Shown piece by piece: positions 52,156-61,678 of a stretch of 64,000 bases of DNA. The notes beneath the pieces were generated by a model, which was given only the letters and a program-made list of their open reading frames with translations, was not told the origin of the DNA and searched no databases. Positions within the stretch are counted from its first letter, which is position 1. Every line of letters starts with the position of its first letter. A program made the translations under genes and the position numbers. Source of the stretch: an uncultured bacterium (GTDB taxonomy: Bacteria; Bacteroidota; Bacteroidia; Bacteroidales; Bacteroidaceae); the NCBI GenBank assembly GCA_905215555.1, contig CAJMQU010000002.1, positions 124,001 through 188,000 of the forward strand, given 5' to 3'.

Positions 52156-53190
52156 ATGGAACAAGAAGATTTTGATATACGTGACCAGCAACCGCTGACC
52201 AGTCGGGAACGCGATTTTGAGAACGCACTTCGTCCGTTGTCCTTTGAAGATTTCAGCGGGCAAGACAAGGTGGTGGACAACCTGCGCATCTTTGTCAAGG
52301 CAGCCCGCCTGCGTGGTGAGGCATTGGACCATGTATTGCTGCACGGGCCTCCGGGATTGGGAAAAACAACTCTATCGAATATTATCGCCAATGAATTGGG
52401 AGTAGGCTTCAAGGTCACTTCCGGTCCGGTACTTGATAAGCCGGGCGATCTGGCGGGAGTACTTACTAGTCTGGAACCCAATGATGTACTGTTCATTGAC
52501 GAAATACATCGGTTGAGTCCGGTGGTGGAAGAATACCTGTATTCGGCAATGGAGGATTACCGCATTGACATCATGATAGACAAGGGACCGTCTGCACGGA
52601 GCATCCAGATTGATTTGAACCCGTTTACGCTGGTGGGAGCTACTACCCGTAGCGGTTTGTTGACTGCACCTTTGCGCGCCCGTTTTGGCATTAACCTGCA
52701 TTTGGAGTATTACGATGATGATGTGTTGAGCGGCATTATCCGTCGTTCGGCAGGGATATTGGATGTGCCGTGCTCTACAAGGGCGGCATCGGAGATTGCT
52801 TCCCGCAGCCGTGGAACGCCGCGTATTGCCAATGCATTGTTGCGCCGTGTGCGTGACTTTGCACAGGTGAAAGGTTCGGGTAGTATAGACACGGAGATTG
52901 CAAATTATGCTCTTGAAGCACTGAACATAGACAAGTACGGACTCGATGAGATCGACAATAAGATACTCTGTACTATTATAGATAAATTCAAGGGCGGTCC
53001 GGTAGGGCTCACCACTATTGCTACGGCTTTGGGCGAGGACGCCGGAACTGTGGAAGAAGTATATGAACCGTTCCTGATAAAAGAAGGTTTTCTGAAACGT
53101 ACTCCTCGCGGACGCGAAGTGACCGAACTGGCATATAAACACTTGGGACGTAGTCTCTATAACAGTCAGCGTACGTTATTCAATGAATAG
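52156..53190 (+). CDS. ruvB: Holliday junction branch-migration ATPase RuvB
   Basis: A 344-aa hexameric AAA+ motor that drives branch migration with RuvA during recombination. The N-terminal LRPLSFEDFSGQDKVVDNLR, Walker A LLHGPPGLGKTTLSNI (Lys70), Walker B DVLFIDEIHRLSPVVEEYLY, sensor block TLVGATTRSGLLTAPLRARF and C-terminal winged helix FLKRTPRGREVTELAYKHLG are all intact. The lipoprotein, flippase and DUF389 genes follow closely on the same strand. Confidence 0.97.
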   Translation: MEQEDFDIRDQQPLTSRERDFENALRPLSFEDFSGQDKVVDNLRIFVKAARLRGEALDHVLLHGPPGLGKTTLSNIIANELGVGFKVTSGPVLDKPGDLAGVLTSLEPNDVLFIDEIHRLSPVVEEYLYSAMEDYRIDIMIDKGPSARSIQIDLNPFTLVGATTRSGLLTAPLRARFGINLHLEYYDDDVLSGIIRRSAGILDVPCSTRAASEIASRSRGTPRIANALLRRVRDFAQVKGSGSIDTEIANYALEALNIDKYGLDEIDNKILCTIIDKFKGGPVGLTTIATALGEDAGTVEEVYEPFLIKEGFLKRTPRGREVTELAYKHLGRSLYNSQRTLFNE

Positions 53191-53200
53191 GGGTTAACGA

Positions 53201-54064
53201 ATGAAGAACGGAAAAATGAAATTATTTAAAGATATGAAGAATATTTGGATTTTAGGGTTGTGCGTGTGTGCTTTCATTGCTTGTAGCCCGACATCGCATA
53301 CTACTACTGCTCAGACGGGGGTATGGGTGAGTGACGATGCGGAGTTACTGCTCACGGACAGTATGATGCTCTATTTTGAGAGACAACCGGACAGTACGGT
53401 GCTGGGGGTAGTGAAGTTGAGTGATTTGGCAGAAGATTATGCCTTGTTCAAGCGTGACACAGTGCTTCGTAGTCCCATACCGGCTGGGTTTCAGGTAGGC
53501 AAAGCCGTAGGAAACGAGATAACCGTCAACGGAAAGACTTTGGTCAAAGCTGAAGAAGTGAAGAGTTGTGCCCCTTATGATATGCCGCCTGTCACCGATA
53601 TGTCAACCATAGCCGACCGTCTCACCGAATGGAACTGCGGAGTGAGTGCAGGCTTTGATGTGGAGACGGGCAGCGTTATGGTGGAGGCGAATACTCCCAA
53701 CAATATGTTTATCTATTACATCATGAACGGGATGTACTATCTGCGTGCGGCAAGGATTGTAAACACTTCCAAAGGCACACTCTTTTTCCAGAACATCCGG
53801 GTGATGAAGAATCCCAATACGGGTGAGAACACCGTTTATTTCGCATCGAACAACAAAGATGTGGTCTTGGGTAGCTTGGAGGTAGATATGGCGGCGTTCA
53901 AACCTGATGCCTGTTATTTCAGTCCGGATGGTGGTGTCTATTGGTCGTATGTCTCTCATACCGCTGATCAGATTGTGCTTAACGGATGTGGAGAGACCTA
54001 TTATGTGAACCGTCGGACAGCGGATAAAAGCACTCTCTATGAGTGGATAAAACCCCGAGAATGA
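53201..54064 (+). CDS. Lipoprotein of unknown function
   Basis: A 287-aa protein with a lipobox (GLCVCAFIACS). The start could be ATG 53201 or the internal ATG 53234, which gives a more normal 16-residue signal. The mature protein is beta-rich (TGVWVSDDAELLLTDSMMLY, AGFDVETGSVMVEANTPNN, DGGVYWSYVSHTADQIVLNG) and matches no family I know. It starts 10 bp after ruvB and precedes a flippase, so it is probably in the same transcript. Envelope location is likely from the lipobox; the role is unknown. Confidence 0.65.
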   Translation: MKNGKMKLFKDMKNIWILGLCVCAFIACSPTSHTTTAQTGVWVSDDAELLLTDSMMLYFERQPDSTVLGVVKLSDLAEDYALFKRDTVLRSPIPAGFQVGKAVGNEITVNGKTLVKAEEVKSCAPYDMPPVTDMSTIADRLTEWNCGVSAGFDVETGSVMVEANTPNNMFIYYIMNGMYYLRAARIVNTSKGTLFFQNIRVMKNPNTGENTVYFASNNKDVVLGSLEVDMAAFKPDACYFSPDGGVYWSYVSHTADQIVLNGCGETYYVNRRTADKSTLYEWIKPRE

Positions 54065-54117
54065 AGAAGCCGCAAGCTGCTTCATAAATCGTAAATCTAA
54101 AATCATAAATATAAAAA

Positions 54118-55563
54118 GTGGCGGGATTAAAGTCTTTAGCAAAAGAAACTGCTATTTACGGGGCGAGTAGTATTGTAGGACGTTTCCTCAATTATCTGCT
54201 GGTGCCTCTCTACACTATAGCTTTGCCTGCATCGTCAGGCGGCTACGGTGTACTTACGAATATATATGCTTGGGTAGCGCTGATATTGGTACTGCTGACG
54301 TGCGGCATGGAAACGGGATTTTTCCGATTTGCCAATAAGGGAGAGGATGAACCGATGCGGGTCTATTCTACGACTTTATTGAGTGTGAGTATTGCCTCAC
54401 TGGCATTTGTGGCTATAGGTTTACTGTTTCTGGATCCTATAGCCGGATTGTTGGGATATGGCGAGCATCCCTGGTATATAGGTATGATGATGATTGTCGT
54501 GGCGATGGATGCCATCCAAAGCATTCCTTTCGCCTACCTGCGGTATAAGAAGCGTCCTATCAAATTTGCAGCGTTGAAACTGCTGTTTATCTTTCTTAAT
54601 ATTGCACTTAATCTTTTCTATTATGCCATTCTGAAAGGAAATGATGTAGGCTGTGCTTTCCTATTCAATTTGATATGTACTTCGGTGGTAATGTTGTGCA
54701 TGATATCCGAGTTGAGAGGCTTTACCTATGTGCTGGACCGGGAATTATTGAAACGGATGCTCCGCTATTCGTTCCCTTTGGTTATACTGGGTGTGGCAGG
54801 TATCCTCAACCAGGTGGCTGATAAGATTATCTTTCCTTTTGTTTATCCTGATGCGGCCGAGGCTAACATACAACTCGGCATTTATGGAGCTGCCAGTAAG
54901 ATAGCTATGATTATGGCCATGTTTACCCAGGCATTCCGTTTTGCCTACGAACCTTTTGTTTTCGGCAAGAGTAAAGAAAAAGATAGCCGAGAGATGTATG
55001 CGAAAGCGATGAAGTACTTCATCATCTTTACGTTGCTGGCTTTTCTGATTGTAATGTTTTATATGGAGCTCTTGCGCCATATCATCGAACGTAGTTATTG
55101 GGACGGGCTGAGAGTCGTGCCTATCGTGATGGCGGCGGAAATCTTCATGGGTATTTACTTCAACCTTTCTTTCTGGTACAAACTGATTGATGAAACCCGT
55201 TGGGGAGCCTACTTCTCGTTGACAGGCTGCACCATCCTGATACTGATGAATATCTTCCTGATACCGAAATACGGTTATATAGCTTGTGCCTGGGCGGGAT
55301 TCACGGGATACGGTGTCGCTATGTTGCTTTCTTACTTTGTCGGTCAGAAGAAGTACCCGATACAATACGACTTGAAAGCAATCGGGATGTACGTCCTCCT
55401 GGCAGCCGTGCTTTATGGGGCAGCCGAATATGTGCCGATAGATAATATCTACCTGCGCATGGCATACCGCACTGTTCTGCTGCTGCTGTTCATTGCGTAC
55501 ATTGTGAAGCGTGACTTGCCGCTTAGCCAGATACCTGTTCTGAACCGTTTCATCCGAAAATAA
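54118..55563 (+). CDS. MOP-superfamily polysaccharide/lipid-linked oligosaccharide flippase
   Basis: A 481-aa inner-membrane protein starting at GTG with about 14 helices. The N-terminus LAKETAIYGASSIVGRFLNY with LLVPLYTIALP, and FLNIALNLFYYAILKGNDVG in the middle, are typical of the Wzx/RfbX-like polysaccharide biosynthesis proteins. It should move lipid-linked sugars across the inner membrane. No glycosyltransferase cluster is adjacent, so the cargo is unknown. Its position after ruvB and a lipoprotein suggests a housekeeping rather than capsule role. Confidence 0.8.
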   Translation: MAGLKSLAKETAIYGASSIVGRFLNYLLVPLYTIALPASSGGYGVLTNIYAWVALILVLLTCGMETGFFRFANKGEDEPMRVYSTTLLSVSIASLAFVAIGLLFLDPIAGLLGYGEHPWYIGMMMIVVAMDAIQSIPFAYLRYKKRPIKFAALKLLFIFLNIALNLFYYAILKGNDVGCAFLFNLICTSVVMLCMISELRGFTYVLDRELLKRMLRYSFPLVILGVAGILNQVADKIIFPFVYPDAAEANIQLGIYGAASKIAMIMAMFTQAFRFAYEPFVFGKSKEKDSREMYAKAMKYFIIFTLLAFLIVMFYMELLRHIIERSYWDGLRVVPIVMAAEIFMGIYFNLSFWYKLIDETRWGAYFSLTGCTILILMNIFLIPKYGYIACAWAGFTGYGVAMLLSYFVGQKKYPIQYDLKAIGMYVLLAAVLYGAAEYVPIDNIYLRMAYRTVLLLLFIAYIVKRDLPLSQIPVLNRFIRK

Positions 55564-55571
55564 TTGTGCTT

Positions 55572-56942
55572 ATGGAAACACCCGAACAAAACCGGAATGT
55601 ATTTGCCATCAAGAAGTTCCTGAATGAATATCTTGATCTGCGAAAAGACAAAGACAATGAACTGGAAACCGTGGACTCTATCCGCAAAGGAGTGGAATTT
55701 AAGGGAGCGAACCTGTGGATTCTGATATTCGCCATCTTTATGGCGTCATTGGGGCTGAATGTCAATTCCACAGCCGTTATCATCGGCGCCATGTTGATAT
55801 CTCCATTGATGGGCCCTATCATGGGGGTGGGGCTTTCTGTCGGTCTGAATGACTTTGAACTGATGAAGCGTTCATTGAAGAGTTTCCTGATAACGACTCT
55901 GTTCAGTGTGACCACGGCTACCGTTTTCTTTCTGGTAAGTCCCGTAGCCGAGGGACAATCGGAGTTGCTGGCACGCACTTCACCCACGATTTATGACGTA
56001 TTCATCGCGTTGATGGGTGGTCTGGCCGGTGTGGTTGCCCTTTCTACCAAAGAGAAAGGAAACGTGATTCCCGGTGTGGCCATTGCTACGGCATTGATGC
56101 CGCCGCTTTGTACGGCAGGTTACGGGCTGGCAACGGGAAATCTTGTTTATTTCCTCGGTGCTTTCTACCTTTATTTCATTAATTCGGTGTTTATCAGTCT
56201 TGCCACGTTTGTGGGGGTGCGCGTGATGCACTTCCAGCGCAAAGAGTTCGTGGATAAGAAACGGGAAAAGAAGGTACGCCAATACATCATACTCATTGCG
56301 GTGCTTACGATGTGTCCGGCTGTTTATCTTACCGTAGGCATCATCCAGAGTACCTTCTATGAGAGTGCTGCCAACCGGTTTGTTTCCGAACAACTCTCTT
56401 TTGAGAATACGCAGGTGCTGGATAAGAAAATCCATTATCACGGTACTAAAGACAATGAAATACGTGTAGTATTGATAGGTCAGGAAGTGCCCGAAGCATC
56501 TATCGCTATTGCGAGGGGAAAGATGAAAGATTATAAGTTGGGTGAAACGAAGCTGACCGTCCTTCAGGGAATGAACAATGAGGCTGTGGATATTTCTTCT
56601 ATCCGGGCGATGGTGATGGAAGATTTCTATAAGAACAGTGAGGAACGGCTGGTGGAACAGACAAAGAAGATTGCTGTTCTGGAGCAGAGCCTTGCGAAAT
56701 ACAAGTCTTTTGATGAACTGGGAAAAACAATCGTTCCGGAGCTGAAAGTGCTGTATCCATCGGTGAAAACGGTTTCCATATCCCATGCGATAGAGCTGAC
56801 GGTTGACTCCATACGGACGGATACCATTACACTTGCCGTGCTGAAATTCGGTAAGCACCCCAATGCGCAGGAGAAAGGAAAGATTGCCGAGTGGCTGAAG
56901 GCACGGACAGGGGCGAAACAGTTGAGGCTGATTGCAGAATAA
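55572..56942 (+). CDS. DUF389 membrane protein with large C-terminal domain
   Basis: A 456-aa protein (ATG 55572 preferred to GTG 55566). The DUF389 membrane core lies at about residues 50-245: NLWILIFAIFMASLGLNVNS, AVIIGAMLISPLMGPIMGVG and PGVAIATALMPPLCTAGYGL. A last helix near 245-265 is followed by about 190 soluble residues with coiled-coil segments (ERLVEQTKKIAVLEQSLAKY). The function of the family is not established. It follows the flippase by 8 bp. Confidence 0.8.
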   Translation: METPEQNRNVFAIKKFLNEYLDLRKDKDNELETVDSIRKGVEFKGANLWILIFAIFMASLGLNVNSTAVIIGAMLISPLMGPIMGVGLSVGLNDFELMKRSLKSFLITTLFSVTTATVFFLVSPVAEGQSELLARTSPTIYDVFIALMGGLAGVVALSTKEKGNVIPGVAIATALMPPLCTAGYGLATGNLVYFLGAFYLYFINSVFISLATFVGVRVMHFQRKEFVDKKREKKVRQYIILIAVLTMCPAVYLTVGIIQSTFYESAANRFVSEQLSFENTQVLDKKIHYHGTKDNEIRVVLIGQEVPEASIAIARGKMKDYKLGETKLTVLQGMNNEAVDISSIRAMVMEDFYKNSEERLVEQTKKIAVLEQSLAKYKSFDELGKTIVPELKVLYPSVKTVSISHAIELTVDSIRTDTITLAVLKFGKHPNAQEKGKIAEWLKARTGAKQLRLIAE

Positions 56943-56960
56943 CTTAATACTAACTATAGA

Positions 56961-59102
56961 ATGAAGCTAAAGTATATCCTAATAATTGTTTGCTGCTTCT
57001 TCACATTGGCAGGACAGGCAGACGAAGGCATGTGGATGCTGGGCAACCTGAATAAACAGACGCGTAAGACGATGAAAGAACTCGGTTTGCAGATGTCGGT
57101 CGATAAACTGTACAGCCCGAAGCGTCCGTCGCTGAAAGATGCAGTGGTCAGTTTCGGAGGCTTTTGTTCTGGTGTGGTTGTGTCCGAAGATGGTCTGGTG
57201 TTTACCAATCATCACTGTGGTTTCAGCAGTGTTCAGCAACATTCGTCGGTGGGACACGATTACCTGAAGGATGGTTTTGTGGCGCGTAGCCGTGAAGAAG
57301 AACTTCCGAATCCGGAACTTTATGTCCGTTTCCTGTTGCGTACGGAAGATGTGACCAAACGTGTGCTGGGAGCTGTCAAGCCTTCGATGAACGAGATGGA
57401 GCGCTCCAGTGCGGTAGATTCTATGATGCTGGTGATAGGCGGGGAAGTTTCTCTTAAGGATTCTACTTTAGTCGGTATTGTGGATGCTTACTATGGGGGA
57501 AATGAGTTCTGGCTTTCTGTTTATCGCGATTTCAGCGATGTCCGGCTGGTTTTTGCACCGCCTTCTTCTGTCGGCAAGTTCGGCTGGGATACGGACAACT
57601 GGGTGTGGCCCCGGCATACGGGAGATTTCTGCGTGTTCCGTATCTATGCGGACCGTAACAACCGCCCTGCCGAATACTCTCCTGAGAATGTTCCCTATCA
57701 TCCGGAATATGTGGCTCCGATTTCCCTGGATGGCTATAAGGAAGGCTCTTTCTGTATGACACTGGGATATCCCGGCAGCACGGAACGTTATCTCTCTTCG
57801 TTCGGGATAGAGGAAATGATGAATAACTCCAATCAGGCGCAGATAGATGTCCGGGGTGTGAAACAGGCTATCTGGAAACGAGAGATGGACCGCAATGACA
57901 GTGTACGTATCAAGTATGCCTCCAAATACGATGAAAGCTCCAATTACTGGAAAAACAGTATCGGGATGAACCGTGCTATCCGCAAGCTTGGGATATTGGA
58001 GAAGAAGCGTGAAATGGAGCAGGAACTTCGCCGTTGGATACAGCAAAATCCGGAGGAGCGTGAGAAACTGTTGCAACTGTTCACTGATCTGGAATTGAGC
58101 TATAAGAACCGCCGTGAAGTGAACCGTGCACAGGCTTATTTCATAGAATCATTCCTATATGCTCCGGAGTTGGTGCAGCTTGCTGTGAAAATCCTGAATT
58201 TCGACTTTGAGGGAGAAGAAAAGACTGTCGTTGCTGGTCTGAAGGATATCATTGAACAGTACTCCAATCTGGATTTGAAGATTGATAAAGAGGTGTTTGT
58301 GGCGGCATTGAAGGAGTATCGTTCAAAGGTGGATACCACTTTCCTGCCTGCTATTTATCACACTATTGCGCAGGAATACAATGGGAATGAAAAGGCTTAT
58401 GTAGACAGCCTGTATGCTCATTCGGAGCTGACCACTCCCCGTGGTTTGAAACGTTTCCTCGAACGGGACACTACTTACCATATATTTGATGATCCGGCCA
58501 TATCTTTGGGTATAGATATGTTGACGATGCTGTTTGATATGAATATGCAGATGCAGGCACCTACTTCGGAGATTATCCGGGGAGAGCGTCTGTTGAATGG
58601 GGCTATCCGGCGGATGTATGCATCGCGCAATTTCTATCCGGACGCTAACTCTACCATGCGGTTAAGTTTCGGAACGGTGGCGGGATATACGCCTTTTGAC
58701 GGTGCGGAGTATGATTATTACACGACTTCAAAGGGAGTTCTGGAGAAGGCAAAGGCAAATGTAGGAGATGTGGATTTCGAGGTTCAGCCGGAAATACTAT
58801 CGTTGCTTTCTTCGGGAGATTTCGGGAGATATGCCGATGAAAAGGGGGAAATGAAAGTGTGCTTCATTTCGAATAATGATATTACAGGCGGAAACTCAGG
58901 CAGTGCCATGTTCAATGCGAAAGGTGAGTTGTTGGGATTGGCATTTGATGGAAACTGGGAAGCTATGAGTAGTGATATCTTGTATGATGCGAAGATGCAA
59001 CGCTGCATCGGGGTGGATGTGCGGTATATTCTGTTTATTATAGAGAAATACGGGAAAGCAAGCCATTTGGTACAGGAGCTGAAGATTACACCGAAGAAAT
59101 GA
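56961..59102 (+). CDS. Secreted S46 dipeptidyl-peptidase, DPP7-like
   Basis: A 713-aa periplasmic or surface exopeptidase with a signal peptide ending GQA (about residue 20), the usual length for S46. The chymotrypsin-like catalytic residues are His85 in VFTNHHCGFSSVQQ and Ser646 in TGGNSGSAMFNAKGELLGLA; a helical domain is inserted between them. Eighteen residues after Ser646 the sequence reads FDGNWE: Gly at this place marks DPP7 (hydrophobic P1), while Arg marks DPP11 (acidic P1), so a DPP7-type preference is expected. It follows DUF389 by 18 bp. Confidence 0.9.
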   Translation: MKLKYILIIVCCFFTLAGQADEGMWMLGNLNKQTRKTMKELGLQMSVDKLYSPKRPSLKDAVVSFGGFCSGVVVSEDGLVFTNHHCGFSSVQQHSSVGHDYLKDGFVARSREEELPNPELYVRFLLRTEDVTKRVLGAVKPSMNEMERSSAVDSMMLVIGGEVSLKDSTLVGIVDAYYGGNEFWLSVYRDFSDVRLVFAPPSSVGKFGWDTDNWVWPRHTGDFCVFRIYADRNNRPAEYSPENVPYHPEYVAPISLDGYKEGSFCMTLGYPGSTERYLSSFGIEEMMNNSNQAQIDVRGVKQAIWKREMDRNDSVRIKYASKYDESSNYWKNSIGMNRAIRKLGILEKKREMEQELRRWIQQNPEEREKLLQLFTDLELSYKNRREVNRAQAYFIESFLYAPELVQLAVKILNFDFEGEEKTVVAGLKDIIEQYSNLDLKIDKEVFVAALKEYRSKVDTTFLPAIYHTIAQEYNGNEKAYVDSLYAHSELTTPRGLKRFLERDTTYHIFDDPAISLGIDMLTMLFDMNMQMQAPTSEIIRGERLLNGAIRRMYASRNFYPDANSTMRLSFGTVAGYTPFDGAEYDYYTTSKGVLEKAKANVGDVDFEVQPEILSLLSSGDFGRYADEKGEMKVCFISNNDITGGNSGSAMFNAKGELLGLAFDGNWEAMSSDILYDAKMQRCIGVDVRYILFIIEKYGKASHLVQELKITPKK

Positions 59103-59143
59103 TAAGTGCCTGTTCATCAGTACTTGTGCTTCACTTATAATAT

Positions 59144-59247
59144 CTGTCATCTAAGGGAACAGAGTCGAAGGCGCTCTTCTCTTGTCATAAAGTTGCGCTG
59201 TGCAAGTAGGAGAGGAGTTCCCTCGACTTCTCTCCCTTCGATGACAG
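59144..59247. repeat. Long imperfect inverted repeat between converging genes
   Basis: The arms (59144-59181 and 59210-59247) begin CTGTCATC and end GATGACAG, and match at roughly three-quarters of positions over 38 bp. It lies between the stops of the S46 peptidase and ahpF. It could act as a bidirectional terminator or be a dispersed palindromic repeat. Confidence 0.55.
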
Positions 59248-59254
59248 ACAATCC

Positions 59255-60814
59255 TTAAACCACTCCTCTTATCCTGTCATCGAATGCCGAAAGCGCTGCT
59301 TTCGCCCCTTCGCCCATCGCGATAACAATCTGTTTATAAGGTACGGTCGATACATCTCCTGCGGCATATACTCCAGGGATGTTGGTCCGGCAGTAGGCAT
59401 CAATCTTGATTTCTCCTTGCGGGGTAACCTCCAGTTCTTCCTGGAAAGGAATGCTATTTGCTGCCAGACCTATCTGTACGAAGATACCATCGAGTGGGAA
59501 ATCCCGTTCTTCATTCGTCACCCGGTCTTTGACGCGGATACCTATTACTTTATCTTCGTTTCCCAAGACTTTCGTTGTTTGTGCAGACGTGAAGATTTCA
59601 ACGTTTGACAGGCTCCGGGCTTTTTCTTGTAGCACCTGATCCGCCCGCAGGCTGTCTGCAAACTCAAATACGGTTACTCTCCGGCAGATACCTGCCAGGT
59701 CGATGGCTGCTTCTATGCCTGAGTTTCCGCCTCCGATGACAGCTACATCCTTTCCCTGATAGAACGGCCCGTCGCAATGCGGACAGAAGGCAACGCCTCT
59801 TCCGATATACTCCGTCTCGCCTTCTACATTGAGTTTCCGCCAGCTGGCACCTGTCGTGATAATCACGCTGGGCGAAGTGAAAAGTTCACCGCCTGCCACC
59901 GAAACAACTTTTTCCTTACCTTGAAGTTCCGCTTTATCTATCTTCCGGTCTTCAAACAAGTCGATAGGATAATGATTGATATGGCTTCTCAGATTATCAG
60001 CCAGTTGTGTTCCCGTTGTTTGTGGAACAGAAATCAGATTCTCAATGCCTACGGTTTCTTTTACCTGCCCACCGATCGTTTCGGCAATGATAGCCACACG
60101 CAATCCCTTGCGGGCTGAATAAATGGCTGCTGAAGCTCCCGCCGGTCCGCCTCCCAATATGAGTACATCATACGCCCGTGATATAGGCTCTGCTGCCGCC
60201 AATGGGGCAGTTCCGAACACATCTTCTAGCTTCTGCAAGAGTTCCCCCAGCGTGCCGCGTCCTACGTGGAGCAACTTCCCGTTGGCATAGACAGACGGTA
60301 CGCCTTGTATCTTCAGTGCATCCACCTCTTCCTGGAAGAGGGCTCCGTCTATCATTTCGTGCGTAATCTGTCCGTTAAGCAAGGCGATGACGTTTAGTGC
60401 CTGCACTACATCGGGGCAATTCGTACACGTCAGCGACACATAGGTTTGAAGAGAGACAGGCCCTTCCAACGCTTGAATGCGCCGTCTTATGGCTTCATCG
60501 GGAATGTTTTTACCCTTACCGTCCGCATTGAGCACTGCCAGGAGCAAGGAAGTGAATTCGTGTCCGTTTGGTATTCCGCGAAACTTTATGCCGGTTGCTT
60601 TTCCCTCTTTCAATAAGGAGAATTCCAGTTTCGGCTGCTCGGTTTCTGTTATTTCGCAAGATAGTTTGCCGGAACACTCTGCAACTTCTTTTAGCATATC
60701 TATCAGTTCCTGTGCACTCTCGTGCCGGGGGGAGCAGACGATATGGAAGGTGTACGTTGCTTCCAGACTCTGGAAGATACCGCGTATCTGTTCTTTTAAT
60801 GCTAAGTCTAACAT
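59255..60814 (-). CDS. ahpF: Alkyl hydroperoxide reductase subunit F
   Basis: A 519-aa flavoprotein that uses NADH to re-reduce AhpC. The N-terminal double thioredoxin-fold domain carries the disulfide centre Cys130/Cys133 in SLTCTNCPDVVQ. The thioredoxin-reductase part has YDVLILGGGPAGASAAIYSA, the second redox pair in AFCPHCDGPFYQGKDVAVIG, and GGGNSGIEAAIDLAG. The C-terminal AGDVSTVPYKQIVIAMGEGA closes the FAD site. It lies 100 bp downstream of ahpC; a hairpin lies in the gap. Confidence 0.96.
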   Translation of the reverse strand: MLDLALKEQIRGIFQSLEATYTFHIVCSPRHESAQELIDMLKEVAECSGKLSCEITETEQPKLEFSLLKEGKATGIKFRGIPNGHEFTSLLLAVLNADGKGKNIPDEAIRRRIQALEGPVSLQTYVSLTCTNCPDVVQALNVIALLNGQITHEMIDGALFQEEVDALKIQGVPSVYANGKLLHVGRGTLGELLQKLEDVFGTAPLAAAEPISRAYDVLILGGGPAGASAAIYSARKGLRVAIIAETIGGQVKETVGIENLISVPQTTGTQLADNLRSHINHYPIDLFEDRKIDKAELQGKEKVVSVAGGELFTSPSVIITTGASWRKLNVEGETEYIGRGVAFCPHCDGPFYQGKDVAVIGGGNSGIEAAIDLAGICRRVTVFEFADSLRADQVLQEKARSLSNVEIFTSAQTTKVLGNEDKVIGIRVKDRVTNEERDFPLDGIFVQIGLAANSIPFQEELEVTPQGEIKIDAYCRTNIPGVYAAGDVSTVPYKQIVIAMGEGAKAALSAFDDRIRGVV

Positions 60815-60843
60815 AGTCTATTATTGTTTTTTTGAGAATAAAA

Positions 60844-60890
60844 CGGGTCCCCTCCAAAGTGTGTGCAAGATACAGAATAGAGGGGACCCG
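60844..60890 (-). terminator. Hairpin between ahpC and ahpF (attenuator or partial terminator)
   Basis: An 11-bp perfect stem, 60844-60854 with 60880-60890 (CGGGTCCCCTC and its complement). Read along the minus strand it is followed by TTTTATTCTC, a weak T-run. It may let only part of the ahpC transcript continue into ahpF or may stabilise the ahpC message. Confidence 0.6.
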
Positions 60891-60914
60891 CTAATAAAAA
60901 AAAGAGAGATGAAT

Positions 60915-61481
60915 TTAAATTTTACCAACCAAATCGATACTTGGCTTCAGCGTTTCGCCGCCCTTTTTCCATTTTGCGGGACATACTTCACCGTCATGTG
61001 TAGCAACGAATTGCGCAGCTTCCACCTTGCGGAGGAGCTCGTCGGCATTACGTCCGATGTTGTTGTCTTGGATTTCAGCAATCTTGATTTTGCCCTCAGG
61101 ATTTACGACGAACGTACCGCGGTAAGCCATACCTTCTTCTTCAATCATCACACCGAATGCACGGGTCAGGACTCCTGTCGGGTCTGCCAACATAGGATAC
61201 TTGATCTTACGGATGCTTTCGGATGCATCGTGCCATGCTTTGTGCACGAAGTGAGAGTCCGTGCTTACTGAATATACCTCCACGCCCATTGCTTGGAACT
61301 GCTCGTATTTTTCGGCGATGTCCACCAGTTCGGTAGGACATACAAAAGTAAAATCTGCGGGATAGAAGAAGAAAATAGCCCATTTGCCTTTTACGTCTTC
61401 GTTGGTTACTGTTTTGAAACTTCCGTTCTGGAATGCCTGAACTTTGAATTCAGGAAGCTGGGAATTGATAATTGGTTCCAT
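60915..61481 (-). CDS. ahpC: Alkyl hydroperoxide reductase subunit C (2-Cys peroxiredoxin)
   Basis: A 188-aa peroxiredoxin that reduces H2O2 and organic peroxides. The peroxidatic Cys48 is in PADFTFVCPTELVDIA, the resolving Cys167 in HDGEVCPAKW. I start at ATG 61481 (MEPIINSQLPEF), which gives the normal length; the longer frame to 61532 adds 17 residues not found in AhpC. An OxyR-like site lies near the oxyR stop codon, and a 106-nt leader shared with dps precedes the ATG. Confidence 0.97.
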   Translation of the reverse strand: MEPIINSQLPEFKVQAFQNGSFKTVTNEDVKGKWAIFFFYPADFTFVCPTELVDIAEKYEQFQAMGVEVYSVSTDSHFVHKAWHDASESIRKIKYPMLADPTGVLTRAFGVMIEEEGMAYRGTFVVNPEGKIKIAEIQDNNIGRNADELLRKVEAAQFVATHDGEVCPAKWKKGGETLKPSIDLVGKI

Positions 61482-61587
61482 AATCTTTTTTTGTTTTAAA
61501 AGGTTTAGTATTTTGTTTTTTCGATGATGCAAAGTTCATGCAAACCGAATGCAGAAGCAAGCTCGCTTGATTATGCTGAGGTGCAGC
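61482..61587 (-). promoter_or_regulatory. ahpC leader shared with dps
   Basis: Read on the minus strand from 61587 toward the ATG at 61481. The first 47 nt match the dps leader (62714-62760) at 40 positions, including CTCAGCATAATCA, GCGAGCTTG and TTCTGCAT, and both end 106 nt from the A of ATG. With the start expected near 61596, the block lies inside the transcript. See the paired entry at 62714. Confidence 0.7.
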
Positions 61588-61602
61588 TGATCTTCGCGTT
61601 TG

Positions 61603-61635
61603 CAAAAATATAGCATCTTTTGCCGATAGAACAAA
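61603..61635 (-). promoter_or_regulatory. ahpC promoter
   Basis: On the minus strand: TTTG (61635-61632), 21 bp, then TATTTTTG (61610-61603), an exact -7 match. It lies just downstream of the OxyR-like site. Confidence 0.65.
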
Positions 61636-61642
61636 AAAAGCG

Positions 61643-61678
61643 ATTGAAAAGATTTATGGACCGATAGAAGAAATCTAT
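61643..61678 (-). promoter_or_regulatory. OxyR-like operator of ahpC
   Basis: On the minus strand: ATAG-N7-CTAT-N6-ATAA-N7-CAAT. The first half is a perfect ATAG-N7-CTAT, as in known OxyR sites; the second half has one change in each element. Its first ATAG includes the oxyR stop codon (61675-61677). It ends 7 bp before the -33 TTTG, where an activator would bind. Confidence 0.6.

Noticed and set aside
61482..61532. 17 extra residues at the N-terminus of AhpC
   Set aside because: AhpC normally starts with a short sequence like MEPIINSQLPEF; the extra part overlaps the conserved leader.
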